Origin: Myxococcus landrumus
GTDB taxonomy: Bacteria > Myxococcota > Myxococcia > Myxococcales > Myxococcaceae
Reading direction: 5' to 3'
Assembly (NCBI RefSeq): GCF_017301635.1
Contig: NZ_CP071091.1
Location: 5,096,001 to 5,160,000 of the forward strand
Length of the DNA stretch: 64,000 bases
Part shown: piece after piece, positions 45,917-57,463 of the stretch
How the letters are laid out: each line of letters starts with the position of its first letter
Numbering within the stretch: position 1 is the stretch's first letter
Position numbers and translations under genes: made by a program
The notes under the pieces: generated by a model
What the model was told of the DNA's origin: nothing
The model's input: the letters and a program-made list of their open reading frames with translations, nothing else
The model's database searches: none

Positions 45917-46497
45917 GCTCGACTTCTCGCGCGCTCCGCCGGGGCGCCACCCTCATCGAGGTGCTCGTCGCCATGACAGTGCTGGCGCTCGCCGCCACCG
46001 GGGCGGTGGGCGGCATGGTGTTCGCCTCGCGCGACGTGCATGACGGACAGCTCCTCCAGGTGAAGCGCCTGCTGCTCGAGGCGAGCACCCAGCGGCTGTG
46101 GCTTGCCTCCAAGGCGCCGCTGCTCTCCGAAGCCGTGGTGCGTCCCGCCACCTTCCCCACGGACCTGGCGCCTGGCGCCGCGCCGTGGAAGGTGGACTCG
46201 AGCCCCGCCGTCGCCGGAGACCCCAGCACCGGCGCCTACTTCAAGCTGTCGGCCTCCGGACTGGTGGAGCCCCTCACTGGCATCCCCCCTGGAACGGCCT
46301 GCAATCACACGTCGCTGCCAGAGGGCACGTACTGCCGTGAGGTGCTCGTGACGAAGGGCCTGCCGAAAGACCCGCTCGCCGCCGCCGCCGCTGTCCTGCC
46401 TCCGGGCTCGCGGCCGGTGACAGTGTGGACCCGCGTGGTGCGCAAGGGCGACACCGCCGAGCGCGCGCAGTCGCACAACGAGGTGTTCGTCCAATGA
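45913..46497 (+). CDS. PilV-like minor pilin
   Basis: This 194-residue prepilin has a type III signal. Basic RALRRG precedes the cleavage after Gly11, and the mature N-terminus is ATLIEVLVAMTVLA, with Glu at position +5 as needed for pilus assembly. A long hydrophobic helix follows, then a globular domain with two cysteines (GTACNHT and TYCREVL) that may form a disulfide. It overlaps pilY1 (ATGA) and the next gene (ATGA), so it is part of one translated unit. The PilV label rests on the IEVLVAM motif and position and could equally be another minor pilin such as FimU. Confidence 0.85.
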   Translation: MSSTSRALRRGATLIEVLVAMTVLALAATGAVGGMVFASRDVHDGQLLQVKRLLLEASTQRLWLASKAPLLSEAVVRPATFPTDLAPGAAPWKVDSSPAVAGDPSTGAYFKLSASGLVEPLTGIPPGTACNHTSLPEGTYCREVLVTKGLPKDPLAAAAAVLPPGSRPVTVWTRVVRKGDTAERAQSHNEVFVQ

Positions 46498-47540
46498 GAA
46501 CCTCGCGCGGAATGACGTTGATTGAAGTGATGGTGACGCTGGTCCTCTCGGCCATCATCATCGCGGCCGCCTCGGCGCTCGTGGTGGCCGGCAGCCGCAT
46601 CATCCACAACACCGAGCACACGGCGGACAGCCATGACGCCTCCCGGCTCGCCGGCGAGGCCCTCATGAACATGGTGCGCCAGGCCGGCGCCGGCGCACCC
46701 GGCGGCATCTGGGTGTCCCAGGGAGGCACCGCCACGCGCGTCAGCGCCATCTTCGGAAGCGATGGCGCTACCAGCAGCGATGACTTGTGGCTGGTGGTAC
46801 CGAACCGCGACTACCTCGGCGAGCCGTGTGTCACAGCGGGCGCCGCCGCCTCCGTGGTGCGCCCCGGTTCGGGCGTCATCCACGTCAACTGCACGCAGAG
46901 CCTCAAGCCGGGCTCGCCCTACCTGGTCAGCAACATGACGAGCGCGGCCCTCCTCTCCAACGTCGTCATCACCCCCTCGAGCCCGGGGACGCCCGGACAG
47001 GTGCAGTACGCCGAGTCCAGCGTCAGCGGCTTCTCCAACGCGCCGGAGAAGGGCGGCTACCAGGTGGGAGACCTCGTGTATCCGGTGCGACTGGTGCACT
47101 TCTTCATCGGCCCCCACCCCACGACGGGGCGCCCGTCGCTGATGCGCGCGGACGGGCGGCTGCTGGTGGATGCGATGGGGCGTCCCTTCTCGGATGTGGA
47201 CCCGGCGACCAGCCCTCCCATGGTCGTGCAGGAGAACGTGGAGAACCTGCAGGTGGCGTTCGGCTTCGACTCCACGGGCCAGGAGAACCCGGAGCACTAC
47301 ACGTGGCAGCACGGACTCGCGCCGGGCTTCACGCCGGGACTGCGCGCGGTGCGCATCAACGTGGTGGCCACTGGCCGCAACCAGCGCCGCAACACCCAGA
47401 GCACCGCCGTGCTGGATGACGACAAGCCCATCGCCGTGGAGAACTTCACACCGCCCGCTTCGGTCGCCGCGGATGGTCTCTACCGCAGCCTCTACACCCG
47501 TCGCCTGGAGCTGCCGAACCTGGCGGCCGCCAACCTGTGA
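46494..47540 (+). CDS. PilW-like minor pilin
   Basis: This 348-residue prepilin has a very short leader (MRTSRG) followed by MTLIEVMVTLVLSAIII, with Glu at +5. Length and the MTLIEVMVTLVLSA start are typical of PilW, a larger minor pilin that primes pilus assembly and links to PilY1. The globular part is serine- and glycine-rich. It overlaps the previous gene (ATGA) and the next (GTGA). Confidence 0.87.
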   Translation: MRTSRGMTLIEVMVTLVLSAIIIAAASALVVAGSRIIHNTEHTADSHDASRLAGEALMNMVRQAGAGAPGGIWVSQGGTATRVSAIFGSDGATSSDDLWLVVPNRDYLGEPCVTAGAAASVVRPGSGVIHVNCTQSLKPGSPYLVSNMTSAALLSNVVITPSSPGTPGQVQYAESSVSGFSNAPEKGGYQVGDLVYPVRLVHFFIGPHPTTGRPSLMRADGRLLVDAMGRPFSDVDPATSPPMVVQENVENLQVAFGFDSTGQENPEHYTWQHGLAPGFTPGLRAVRINVVATGRNQRRNTQSTAVLDDDKPIAVENFTPPASVAADGLYRSLYTRRLELPNLAAANL

Positions 47541-48154
47541 GCCTCGCGATGCGCAAGTCCCTGCATCCCTCCCCTCGCGGCGCCACGCTGCTGGTCGTCG
47601 TCATGCTCGTCCTCATCCTGCTGGGGCTCGTCGGCAGCTTGATGGTGTACGCGGGCGGTGAGCGCGTGCGCGCCGTCTCCCACGCACGCGCGGGCCAGCG
47701 ACAGAGCTGCGCGGAGAGCGGCCTTCAGCTGGCGCGCAGCTACTTCGGGCGCAACTACGCGAGCTGGAACACCTTCCTCTCCAGCCCGAGCAGCTACGAC
47801 CCGGTGCCCTCGTCGTTCAACCCCACGCCCGCGGACCCGGCGTCGTCCACGCTGCTCACCGCGCATCCGGAGCTCTTCGCGGACGTGGACGGCGACGGCC
47901 AGATGGATGTGTTCCTCTACATCCGCGACAACGAGGACGAGTTCGACCCGCTGCCTACCAACTGGCGTCGCGACAATGACCAGGTGGCGTTGGTGGGCGC
48001 CATCTGCATCTCCAAGACGCTGCGCCCGCGCCGGAACGACGGCACGCAGGACGCCACCACGCTCGCGCTGGAGGGACTGCTCAGCTACAACGGCGGCGGC
48101 GGCACCAACTGCTCCCAGGGCAACGCGGGCACCGGCGCGGGCAACTGCAACTGA
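47537..48154 (+). CDS. PilX-like minor pilin
   Basis: This 205-residue prepilin has leader HPSPRG and mature start ATLLVVVMLVLILLG, so position +5 is Val20 rather than Glu. PilX proteins in other bacteria also lack Glu5, so this is a family trait rather than damage. The GTG start overlaps the PilW stop (GTGA); an ATG at 47549 is possible. The globular domain has Cys in RQSCAESG, then AICISK and two late cysteines (GTNCSQGN and GNCN), so disulfides are likely. With PilV- and PilW-like proteins and PilY1, it should form the pilus tip complex. Confidence 0.85.
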   Translation: MSLAMRKSLHPSPRGATLLVVVMLVLILLGLVGSLMVYAGGERVRAVSHARAGQRQSCAESGLQLARSYFGRNYASWNTFLSSPSSYDPVPSSFNPTPADPASSTLLTAHPELFADVDGDGQMDVFLYIRDNEDEFDPLPTNWRRDNDQVALVGAICISKTLRPRRNDGTQDATTLALEGLLSYNGGGGTNCSQGNAGTGAGNCN

Positions 48155-48235
48155 CGAGAGGCCCGCCTTCTCCCGCGCCCCCACCTCGGCGGGCGTGGGA
48201 GGATGGGTGCCACACCCTCTCGGAAGGACCCTGGA

Positions 48236-48658
48236 ATGCCCACGCTTGAAGACGCGATTGCGCTCGCGGTGGAGGCGCATCGTGGACAGCGGGACAAGGC
48301 GGGCCAGCCCTATGTGCTGCACCCGCTGAGGTTGATGCTGAAGCTGGAGACGGAGGAGGAGCGCACCGTCGCCGTCCTCCACGACGTGGTGGAGGACACG
48401 CCCTGGACGCTGGAGCGCCTGCGTGAGCGCGGCTACCCGGCGCCGGTGCTGCGCGCGCTGGAGGGGCTCACCCGGCGCAAGGACGAGTCCTACGAGGCCT
48501 TCATCGAGCGGCTGCGGCCAGACGCGCTGGCGCGCCGGGTGAAGCTCGCGGACCTGGAGGACAACATGGACGTGCGCCGGTTGACGGCGGTGACGGCCAA
48601 GGACACGGAGCGGCTCGCGCGCTACCGCGCCGCCTGGGCCCGGCTGCGAGAGCCCTGA
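48236..48658 (+). CDS. SpoT-like HD-domain hydrolase
   Basis: This is a 140-residue, stand-alone HD protein. The family signature is clear: AHRGQRDKAGQPYVLHPLRL, with the metal-binding HD at 49-50 in VLHDVVED, and VKLADLEDNMD where SpoT has KLADRLHNM. This is the arrangement of the (p)ppGpp hydrolase domain of RelA/SpoT enzymes, without a synthetase domain, as in small alarmone hydrolases. The family is firm; actual ppGpp hydrolysis is plausible but not shown. It lies 81 bases after the PilX-like gene and is likely separately expressed. Confidence 0.85.
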   Translation: MPTLEDAIALAVEAHRGQRDKAGQPYVLHPLRLMLKLETEEERTVAVLHDVVEDTPWTLERLRERGYPAPVLRALEGLTRRKDESYEAFIERLRPDALARRVKLADLEDNMDVRRLTAVTAKDTERLARYRAAWARLREP

Positions 48659-48666
48659 GACACCAC

Positions 48667-48697
48667 GGCCCGGAGCGCCGCGTGGGCACTCCGGGCC
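48667..48697. terminator. bidirectional terminator hairpin
   Basis: Perfect nine-base arms, GGCCCGGAG and CTCCGGGCC, enclose a 13-base loop between the convergent HD gene and acnA. Confidence 0.65.
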
Positions 48698-48757
48698 GCT
48701 GTGCGAGTCCAGCACCCGCCGAGGAAAGCAGGTGCCAGCCTCTCTCTTCCGGACTGG

Positions 48758-51490
<2,733 letters not shown>

Positions 51491-51702
51491 GTGCGGTGCC
51501 GTCCTTCCGTGCGCAGGATGTGGGACCTTCTAGGCATGCTGTTGACGCGTTGCAAAGGGTTCCTGCACGCGCATCCAGCGATGGACTGTTGCCCCAGCAA
51601 GGGTCCAGCCCCACTCATCGGAACCATGCCCCGGACTGGGGAGTGTCTGCTTCAACACCCCGTCCGTAACGGGCTCGGAACGGAAGGACAACCCCCGAGG
51701 CG

Positions 51703-53031
51703 TCAGAGCCGTTCGCGCAGGGAGACCAGGACGCGCTCCAGCAGCTTGAGCCACAGGGGCCGGCGGCGGAACTCCGTCAGCGTGACCTCCCGGCAGCCCG
51801 TGCAGTCCTCCCGGAATGACTCCTCCAGGCGCCGCCCCAGGCGGGGGTCCGCGAAGACGGCGTTGACCTCGTGGTTGAAGGCCAGGCTCAGCCGCTCCAG
51901 GTTGAAGGAGCCCACGGTGCCCCAGGCGCCGTCCACCACGGCGGTCTTCGCGTGGAGCACGCCGCGCTGCCACTCGAAGATGCGGACGCCCGCCCCCAGC
52001 AGCTTCTCGTAGAAGGTCCGGGAGACGAACTCCAACAGGGGGTGGTCGCTGCGGGCGTTGAGGAGCAGGCGCACCTCCACGCCCCGCCGGGCCGCGTCGC
52101 GGAGCACCGCCACCAGGCGCCGGTCCGGCACGAAGTACGCCGCGGCGATGAGCACGCTGCGCCGCGCGCGCTGGATGGCGTGCAGGTAGGCCCGGTGGAT
52201 GCCACGGCGGCTGGACAGCACCGCCACGCCCACGTGTCCTCGGCCCACCGGGCGCCTTCGCCATCGGTGCAGGCCCTGCGTCCAGCGGTGGAAGCGGTCC
52301 TGGAACATCATCCGCCACGTGGCCAGGAAGCGCCGCTCCAGGGCGTGGACGGCGGGGCCCTCGATGCGCAGCACGTCATCGCGCCAGCCTCCGCCCTGCC
52401 CCTCCGGCGCCCAGTGCGCGGAGATGTTCACCCCGCCGGTGAAGGCCACCTCGCCGTCGACGACGAGGATTTTGCGGTGGTCCCGGCGCACCAGGTGGCG
52501 CCACCCGCGAGACAGGCTGAAAGGCTTGAAGGGGCGGATGTCCACGCCCCGCTGGCGCAGCGCCTCGAAGAAGCCCTTGCGGCTGGTCCACGAGCCCACC
52601 GCGTCGTAGAGCACCTTCACGTGGACGCCGCGTTCGGCGGCCTCCGCGAGCGCCTGGCCGAACAGCTCACCAACGGCGTCGGTGATGAACATGTACGTCT
52701 CCAGGCGGATGTAGCGCCGGGCGCCGCGGATGGCCTCCAGCATCGCCGGATACGCCTCCACGCCGTCGCGCAGCAGCACGCAGGAGTTGCCGCGAGACAC
52801 CACGTGTCCCCGAGGCAGGTAGTAGCGCGCGAGCAACAGCGGGGAGACGCCGGAGCTCCACAGCGGCGAAGGCACCTCTTCCGGGCACACGCCACGGGAG
52901 CGCTCCGCGTCGGGCTCGGGAACCGGCTCTGGGCGGAGCGTCACCACCAGGCCACGCGGGCCGCCGAGGGATTCCGCCCCGTCCCCGCCCGACTCAGCCG
53001 CCGTCCCGCTCGTCGCCTCCAGGTCGCGCAT
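51703..53031 (-). CDS. phospholipase D/cardiolipin synthase-like protein
   Basis: This 442-residue protein has two HKD motifs, DHRKILVVDGEVAFTGGVN and HAKTAVVDGAWGTVGSFN, the signature of the phospholipase D superfamily. ALRQRGVDIRPFKPFS and FFVPDRRL-like segments around them match bacterial cardiolipin synthases. The usual N-terminal membrane helices of ClsA are missing; the N-terminus is a Glu/Pro-rich, probably disordered stretch. It thus resembles ClsB/YbhO-type synthases. It most likely makes cardiolipin or a related phospholipid at the inner membrane, but a different transphosphatidylation is possible. A hairpin precedes it, so it may have its own promoter. Confidence 0.88.
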   Translation of the reverse strand: MRDLEATSGTAAESGGDGAESLGGPRGLVVTLRPEPVPEPDAERSRGVCPEEVPSPLWSSGVSPLLLARYYLPRGHVVSRGNSCVLLRDGVEAYPAMLEAIRGARRYIRLETYMFITDAVGELFGQALAEAAERGVHVKVLYDAVGSWTSRKGFFEALRQRGVDIRPFKPFSLSRGWRHLVRRDHRKILVVDGEVAFTGGVNISAHWAPEGQGGGWRDDVLRIEGPAVHALERRFLATWRMMFQDRFHRWTQGLHRWRRRPVGRGHVGVAVLSSRRGIHRAYLHAIQRARRSVLIAAAYFVPDRRLVAVLRDAARRGVEVRLLLNARSDHPLLEFVSRTFYEKLLGAGVRIFEWQRGVLHAKTAVVDGAWGTVGSFNLERLSLAFNHEVNAVFADPRLGRRLEESFREDCTGCREVTLTEFRRRPLWLKLLERVLVSLRERL

Positions 53032-53069
53032 GGCGCCCTTACGTTGAGGACGACCTCACGGAGCGGCAA

Positions 53070-53101
53070 CCCCCTGGGGCCGCTGAAACGGCCCTCGGGG
53101 G
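53070..53101 (-). terminator. terminator of the WYL-WYL-FHA operon
   Basis: A 13-pair stem with one mismatch and one G-T pair (CCCCCTGGGGCCG against CGGCCCTCGGGGG) and a six-base loop lies about 50 bases past the FHA-protein stop. Confidence 0.55.
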
Positions 53102-53152
53102 CAGGACAGCGTCCACGAGCGGACGGATGAGCCCGCGGAGGACGCCGGCCTT

Positions 53153-54748
53153 CTACAGTCCGTACTCCTCGCGCTTGTTCTCCGCGCGGGTGGCACAGGG
53201 CTGGTCGTACTCCGGGAAGTACTGCTTCACGTGGTCCAGGGTCGCGGAGGCGCCCTTGTAGTTGCCCTGGTTGTAGTAGCCCTCCACCTCGAGCAGCAGC
53301 TTGGCGCAGGTCCTGTCCAGCTCCTGCTGCGCGACCTTCATGCGCTCCTGGGCCTCGTAGTAGAGGTCCGGCTTGGGCTCCGGGTGGGCCTCCAGCATCA
53401 GCCACGCCTCGCGGAAGGACTTCCACGCCTCGTAGCGGTTGCGGGCGCCGATGTCCGGCGTGTCGTTGTTCTTCCGGCCGCGCTTGTAGGACTCGGTGGC
53501 CTGACGCACGAGTTCCTCGGGCAACAGCTCCGGCAGGAGCGCGCTCTCCACCCACACGTTCCAGATGCGCCAGGGGTCCTCACCCGGCGGATTCTTGGTG
53601 TTGTCGAAGACGATGCGGTTGGGCTCGCCCTTCTTCAGGTGCTGGGACGGAATCATCAGCTCCAGCGCGCGGTCCTGGCTGGCCAGCGTGTCCGGAGGCA
53701 CCTTGCCTACGTCCACGCCGTTGACGCTGACCATCACCTCGTCCTTCGAGATGCCCTGCGCCTGGTAGTGGAGGATGACCACCGCGCGGGTGGCGGCGGT
53801 GTACTCCCACTCGAAAATCTTCATGTCCGCCCGGGCCCACGTCACGTCCGGTCCCAGGCCGAACGAGTCGCGGATGGGCTGCCGGGTGAGCATCGCGGGC
53901 TCCTCGCCCACGGGCCCGGTGTCGGCGCCGCTCAGGACCAGCCAGTACAGGAGGCCGAAGAGGCCCAGCACCACCGCGACGCCGCCGCCCACCACGCCGC
54001 CGCGCACCGCGTTGCTGGCATCCGCCCAGAACAGCTTGGCGCTCGCCACCAGACCGGGGGACTCACGGCGGATGCGGGCTCGCTCCGCGGCGGACAGGCC
54101 GCTGGCCCCGGCATTGGCCTGGGGACGCGCGCGCACCGGCGCGGAGCTCTCCGCCCGGGCAGGACGGCGAGGCGCGGGGGACGAGTTCCCGGCGCGCTCG
54201 ATGGCCGCGGGCTCCGACGCCGCCACGGCCGCGCGCGAGCCACTGGCCCCACCCGACGCGGGCCGCAGCGCGCGCAGGTTGTTGCGAGTGGCTCCCTGAC
54301 GCATCTCCTCCAGGGCGTTCTCATCCGCCCCGTCGGGAGCCAGGGCCACGCCCTTGTTGCGCTGCCGCTTGAGGGCATCCACGGAGACGATGCGCGTGCT
54401 GTTCGCGCCATCCTCCGCGCCGGCCGGCAGCTCCTCCTCGCCCGTGGAGGACTCCGCCGTCATCAGGGTGAAGATGAACGTCACCGGCCCCAAGGTCAGC
54501 TTGTCGCCGTCCTCCAGGGCCTGGGTCTGCACGGCGGAGCCGTTGAGCAGGGTGCCGTTGGCGCTGCCCTGGTCCTCGACGCTGTAGGCGTCGCCGTCGA
54601 GGAACAGGCGGCAATGGCGGCGGGACACACCAGGGTCGTACAGGACGACGTCACACTCGGACGTACGACCGATGAGCACGGAGTCCTGGTCGAAGACGAA
54701 CTCCTTGCCGGCGTCTTTTCCCTCGGAGATCGTCAGCTGGAAAGGCAT
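53153..54748 (-). CDS. FHA-domain membrane protein
   Basis: This 531-residue protein starts with a forkhead-associated domain (residues 1-95). The phosphothreonine-binding residues are present: SVLIGRTSECDVVL, SRRHCRLF and GSANGTLLNG. A disordered, Arg/Ala/Ser-rich region (about 110-235) leads to a single membrane segment at about 246-270 (GGVAVVLGLFGLLYWLVLSG). The C-terminal half is helical and carries PPGEDPWRIWNVWVES and YNQGNYKGASATLDHVKQY-type TPR-like repeats, presumably on the far side of the membrane. It lies 7 bases downstream of a WYL regulator and should be cotranscribed. Myxobacteria have many Ser/Thr kinases, so phospho-dependent partner binding is likely. Confidence 0.88.
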   Translation of the reverse strand: MPFQLTISEGKDAGKEFVFDQDSVLIGRTSECDVVLYDPGVSRRHCRLFLDGDAYSVEDQGSANGTLLNGSAVQTQALEDGDKLTLGPVTFIFTLMTAESSTGEEELPAGAEDGANSTRIVSVDALKRQRNKGVALAPDGADENALEEMRQGATRNNLRALRPASGGASGSRAAVAASEPAAIERAGNSSPAPRRPARAESSAPVRARPQANAGASGLSAAERARIRRESPGLVASAKLFWADASNAVRGGVVGGGVAVVLGLFGLLYWLVLSGADTGPVGEEPAMLTRQPIRDSFGLGPDVTWARADMKIFEWEYTAATRAVVILHYQAQGISKDEVMVSVNGVDVGKVPPDTLASQDRALELMIPSQHLKKGEPNRIVFDNTKNPPGEDPWRIWNVWVESALLPELLPEELVRQATESYKRGRKNNDTPDIGARNRYEAWKSFREAWLMLEAHPEPKPDLYYEAQERMKVAQQELDRTCAKLLLEVEGYYNQGNYKGASATLDHVKQYFPEYDQPCATRAENKREEYGL

Positions 54749-54755
54749 GGGGCGC

Positions 54756-55685
54756 CTACAATCCTATCGAGGCACGAGCCGCCCGGGCAACGGCGGCACG
54801 CGCGGAGACCGGTTCCACCACCTCCGCCTCGCCACCGAACGACAGCACCCACTGGGTGAGCCATCGCTCGCTGTCGCCCGCCACCAGGACCTCCACCCCT
54901 CCATCCGCGAGCGGGCGGGCGTCCTGGCCGAAGCGCTCCTTCACGTAGGGTGCCGCCACGGGCGAGAAACGCACACGCACGGAGTCCTCGGAGCGGCTCC
55001 GAGCCGGGTTGGGGACATCCGCCCGGGCGTCGGGCGGGAGGACGAACGGCGTGTCGGTGATGACGATGTCCTCCATGCGGTCCAGCCGGAACAGGCGGGA
55101 GTCCTGCCGGGTGTGGCAGAAGCCCTGGAGATACCACTGTCCTCGGTGGCTGAGCAGCTCATAAGGCCGCACCTGGCGAGGCTCCGCGGGGCGGCCGGGG
55201 CTGGCGTAGCCAAACGTCACCTCCCGCCGCTCCAGAATGGCCCGGGTCAACGGCCCCAGCGCCTGGGGCGCCTCCGCGGAGGCATCAATCTTTCGATACA
55301 TTTCGCGGTAGCGCTCGCGCACCTGGGGCGGCAGCACGCGCTCCAGCTTCTGGAGGGCGCTCTGGAGCGCGTCGCCCGCGGCCGGGCGCAGCAGCTCCGC
55401 CGACGCGGCCAGCGCCGCGGCCTCTCCCGCGGTCAGCCGGGGCGGCGCGAACAGCCGCTGGTCCAGGTCCACGTAGACGCGGTCATTGTCCACGTAGATG
55501 TCGATGTAGTCGTCCGGGTTGAACGGAGGCCGGCCCACGCACGTGAGCAGGTCCAGCTCCTCCAACAGGTCCTCGCGGCTGACGTTGAGGGCGCGCGCGA
55601 GCGCCTCCACCGTGACACCGGGGTTCTTGGACACGTACGGAACCAGGAACAGCAGGCGGCGAAGCCGCTCGTGGACATTGCTCAT
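54756..55685 (-). CDS. WYL-domain transcriptional regulator (second of tandem pair)
   Basis: This 309-residue protein has an N-terminal helix-turn-helix (RLRRLLFLVPYVSKNPGVTVEALARALNVSREDLLEE) and a WYL domain. The name-giving WYL is visible in GQWYLQGFCHTRQDSRLFRLDRM, with Arg residues positioned to bind a nucleic acid or nucleotide ligand. The C-terminus (WLTQWVLSFGGEAEVVEP) is also typical. The start overlaps the stop of the upstream WYL gene (ATGA), like the pafB-pafC pair of actinobacteria, which activates DNA-damage genes. The WYL domains here may likewise sense single-stranded DNA, but that is inference from the family. Confidence 0.9.
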   Translation of the reverse strand: MSNVHERLRRLLFLVPYVSKNPGVTVEALARALNVSREDLLEELDLLTCVGRPPFNPDDYIDIYVDNDRVYVDLDQRLFAPPRLTAGEAAALAASAELLRPAAGDALQSALQKLERVLPPQVRERYREMYRKIDASAEAPQALGPLTRAILERREVTFGYASPGRPAEPRQVRPYELLSHRGQWYLQGFCHTRQDSRLFRLDRMEDIVITDTPFVLPPDARADVPNPARSRSEDSVRVRFSPVAAPYVKERFGQDARPLADGGVEVLVAGDSERWLTQWVLSFGGEAEVVEPVSARAAVARAARASIGL

Positions 55686-56707
55686 GCCGTCACCTTGCCT
55701 TCGAGCGCGTCCGCATGGCGGTTGGCGACTCGCGCGGCCATCTCCCTCAACCGGGACCGGGCACTCTCCGGCCCCTCCACGACACAGTCCGCGCCCAGCG
55801 AGAGACAGAAGCGCGCCAGGCCATCCAGGAAGCTCACCCGCAGCTTCGCGAGCGTGAGCCCCTCGCCCATCGGCTCCAGCGTCGCGCCGGGGAAGAGCCC
55901 CGAGGCACGTGACGCCAGCGTGCCCGACAAGCGCAACACCACCTCCACGGGTTCATGGAAGCGGTGCTGCCACGGGAAATACGCGACGTGGCTGTCGAGC
56001 GAGAAGTCCTCCGGCACCTGGAAGTCCGGCGTGCGCGGGCGCGCGGTGTTGACCTTCAGCTCGCGGACGCGGTGGACGTGGAACGTGCGCAGGCCGCCCC
56101 GCAGGTGGCAGTGCCCCACCAGCGTCCAGACGCCTCGCCGCAGCGCCAGGCCATACGGGTCCACTCGACGCTGGGTCGCGTTGGGGTGCTTGGGGCTGGC
56201 GTAGGAGATCTCCACCCACTTGCGCGCGGCGCACGCGTCCCAGAGCTGCTCCAGGCGGGCGGAGACCTCCTTCACCTGTCCCTCCTGCACGGCGCCCAGC
56301 TCCATGCGGACCCTGGGCGTGGGCAGCGACTGGCCCGCGAAGAAGCCAATCTTGCGCAGCGCGTGCGCCAGGTCGTCCCGTCCCGGGAAGACACCGGACG
56401 CCAGCGCCGCGGAGCCGGCGGCGTAGAGCACGGCCAGCTCCTCCTTGGTCAAGTCCGCTTCGGGCAGATAGTAGGCGTCGCGGTCGACGATGTAGCCGTC
56501 GCGGCGTTCGTCATCTCCCTGGACGTAGGTGAGTGGGAAGCCCAGCTCCACCAACTCCGCCTTGTCGCGCTCGAACTTGCGTTCGGCGGCGTCATCCGAG
56601 CCTCCATAGTCAGAGGGGAAGTGCTCGCGCAGCTCGGCCCAGGAGATGGGCTCGCGCGCGTCGAGCAAGAGGGCTACGAGGTCGAGGATGCGTTCAGTGC
56701 GGTCCAT
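55682..56707 (-). CDS. WYL-domain transcriptional regulator (first of tandem pair)
   Basis: This 341-residue protein has an N-terminal helix-turn-helix (MDRTERILDLVALLLDAREPISWAELREHFP). A WYL-domain region around GVWTLVGHCHLRGGLRTFHVHRVRELK has W-T-L in place of WYL. It resembles PafB-type regulators, with EEL, RYxxSDDAAERKFERDKAELVELGFPL-like linkers to the HTH. No ribosome-binding site is obvious before the ATG. It is the first gene of the WYL-WYL-FHA operon and overlaps the next by four bases. It is divergent from a small exported protein, over a 258-base AT-rich gap. Confidence 0.88.
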   Translation of the reverse strand: MDRTERILDLVALLLDAREPISWAELREHFPSDYGGSDDAAERKFERDKAELVELGFPLTYVQGDDERRDGYIVDRDAYYLPEADLTKEELAVLYAAGSAALASGVFPGRDDLAHALRKIGFFAGQSLPTPRVRMELGAVQEGQVKEVSARLEQLWDACAARKWVEISYASPKHPNATQRRVDPYGLALRRGVWTLVGHCHLRGGLRTFHVHRVRELKVNTARPRTPDFQVPEDFSLDSHVAYFPWQHRFHEPVEVVLRLSGTLASRASGLFPGATLEPMGEGLTLAKLRVSFLDGLARFCLSLGADCVVEGPESARSRLREMAARVANRHADALEGKVTA

Positions 56708-56965
56708 TCGGGAAGACCGGCGACGATGCCGGGCGGACCCCGGGGGGTCAAGGAAGGGGCGCGTGACTGGCTGGAAAGATGAGGGGGTCGACCGTCCGGG
56801 GCGCATGCGTCCGGGCTGATATCCGGCCAAACCTGAACACGCAAGCAGGTATTCAAACGTAAGATATTTGTGTTATGAGTAGGGAATCCAGGACCTCCCA
56901 AGGAGGGCTCGCACTATGGGCGCGACTTGGGATATTCCTGCGCCAGCATCAGAAGGGACCTCACC

Positions 56966-57433
56966 ATGAACCGCACCTTCCGTGACGTGGTTGCCGGGCT
57001 GGCACTGCTGGTGGGGCTGGCTTGCGCGGTGATGCCCTCGACGGCCGGAGCAGAGCCGCTCTACTTCGCCGTGGAGGTCTGGCGGGAAGGCCGGCTGGTG
57101 GCCAAGCCCAAGCTGCTGGGAGAGACGGGACGCACGCTGCGCGCCGAGCGCCGTCGCCCCGGGGCTCCCCTCGCGGACTACCGGCTGGTGTTGAGCCCCA
57201 GCGCCAAGGGCGAGTCGTTCCATCTCAAGCTGGACCTGCTGTTGCCGGAGACCGAGGGCCACTCGGAGCTCGCGCTCCTGCACGGACAGCAGCGCAGGCT
57301 GCAGCTCGGCAGCGTTCCGGGCGAGCTGGAAGTGTCGCTGCTCCTGATGAAGGTGGACTCGCCGGAGTTCCGCGCGCTGATGGAGCTGAACACGGCGGGC
57401 GGCAAGGGCTCCTCCTCCGCGTGGTCCATCTAG
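56966..57433 (+). CDS. small exported hypothetical protein
   Basis: This 155-residue protein has a Sec signal peptide (GLALLVGLACAVMPSTAGAE, cleavage near residue 29). The mature part is a predicted beta-rich domain (LYFAVEVWREGRLVAKPKLLGETGRTL, then YRLVLSPSAKGESFHLKLDLLL) with no cysteine. It resembles small periplasmic or surface proteins, but I recognise no family. The 258 bases before it are AT-rich (around 56855-56880, AAGATATTTGTGTTATGAG) and probably contain the promoters of both divergent genes. An ATG at 56927 is possible but would not begin with a signal peptide. Confidence 0.65.
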   Translation: MNRTFRDVVAGLALLVGLACAVMPSTAGAEPLYFAVEVWREGRLVAKPKLLGETGRTLRAERRRPGAPLADYRLVLSPSAKGESFHLKLDLLLPETEGHSELALLHGQQRRLQLGSVPGELEVSLLLMKVDSPEFRALMELNTAGGKGSSSAWSI

Positions 57434-57463
57434 CCACGCTCCCCTGAAGCGCAGCACCGGAAG

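Noticed and set aside
47537..48154. Loss of the Glu5 residue as evidence that the last pilin gene is decayed
   Set aside because: PilX proteins in other bacteria also lack Glu5, and the frame, leader peptide and cysteines are intact.
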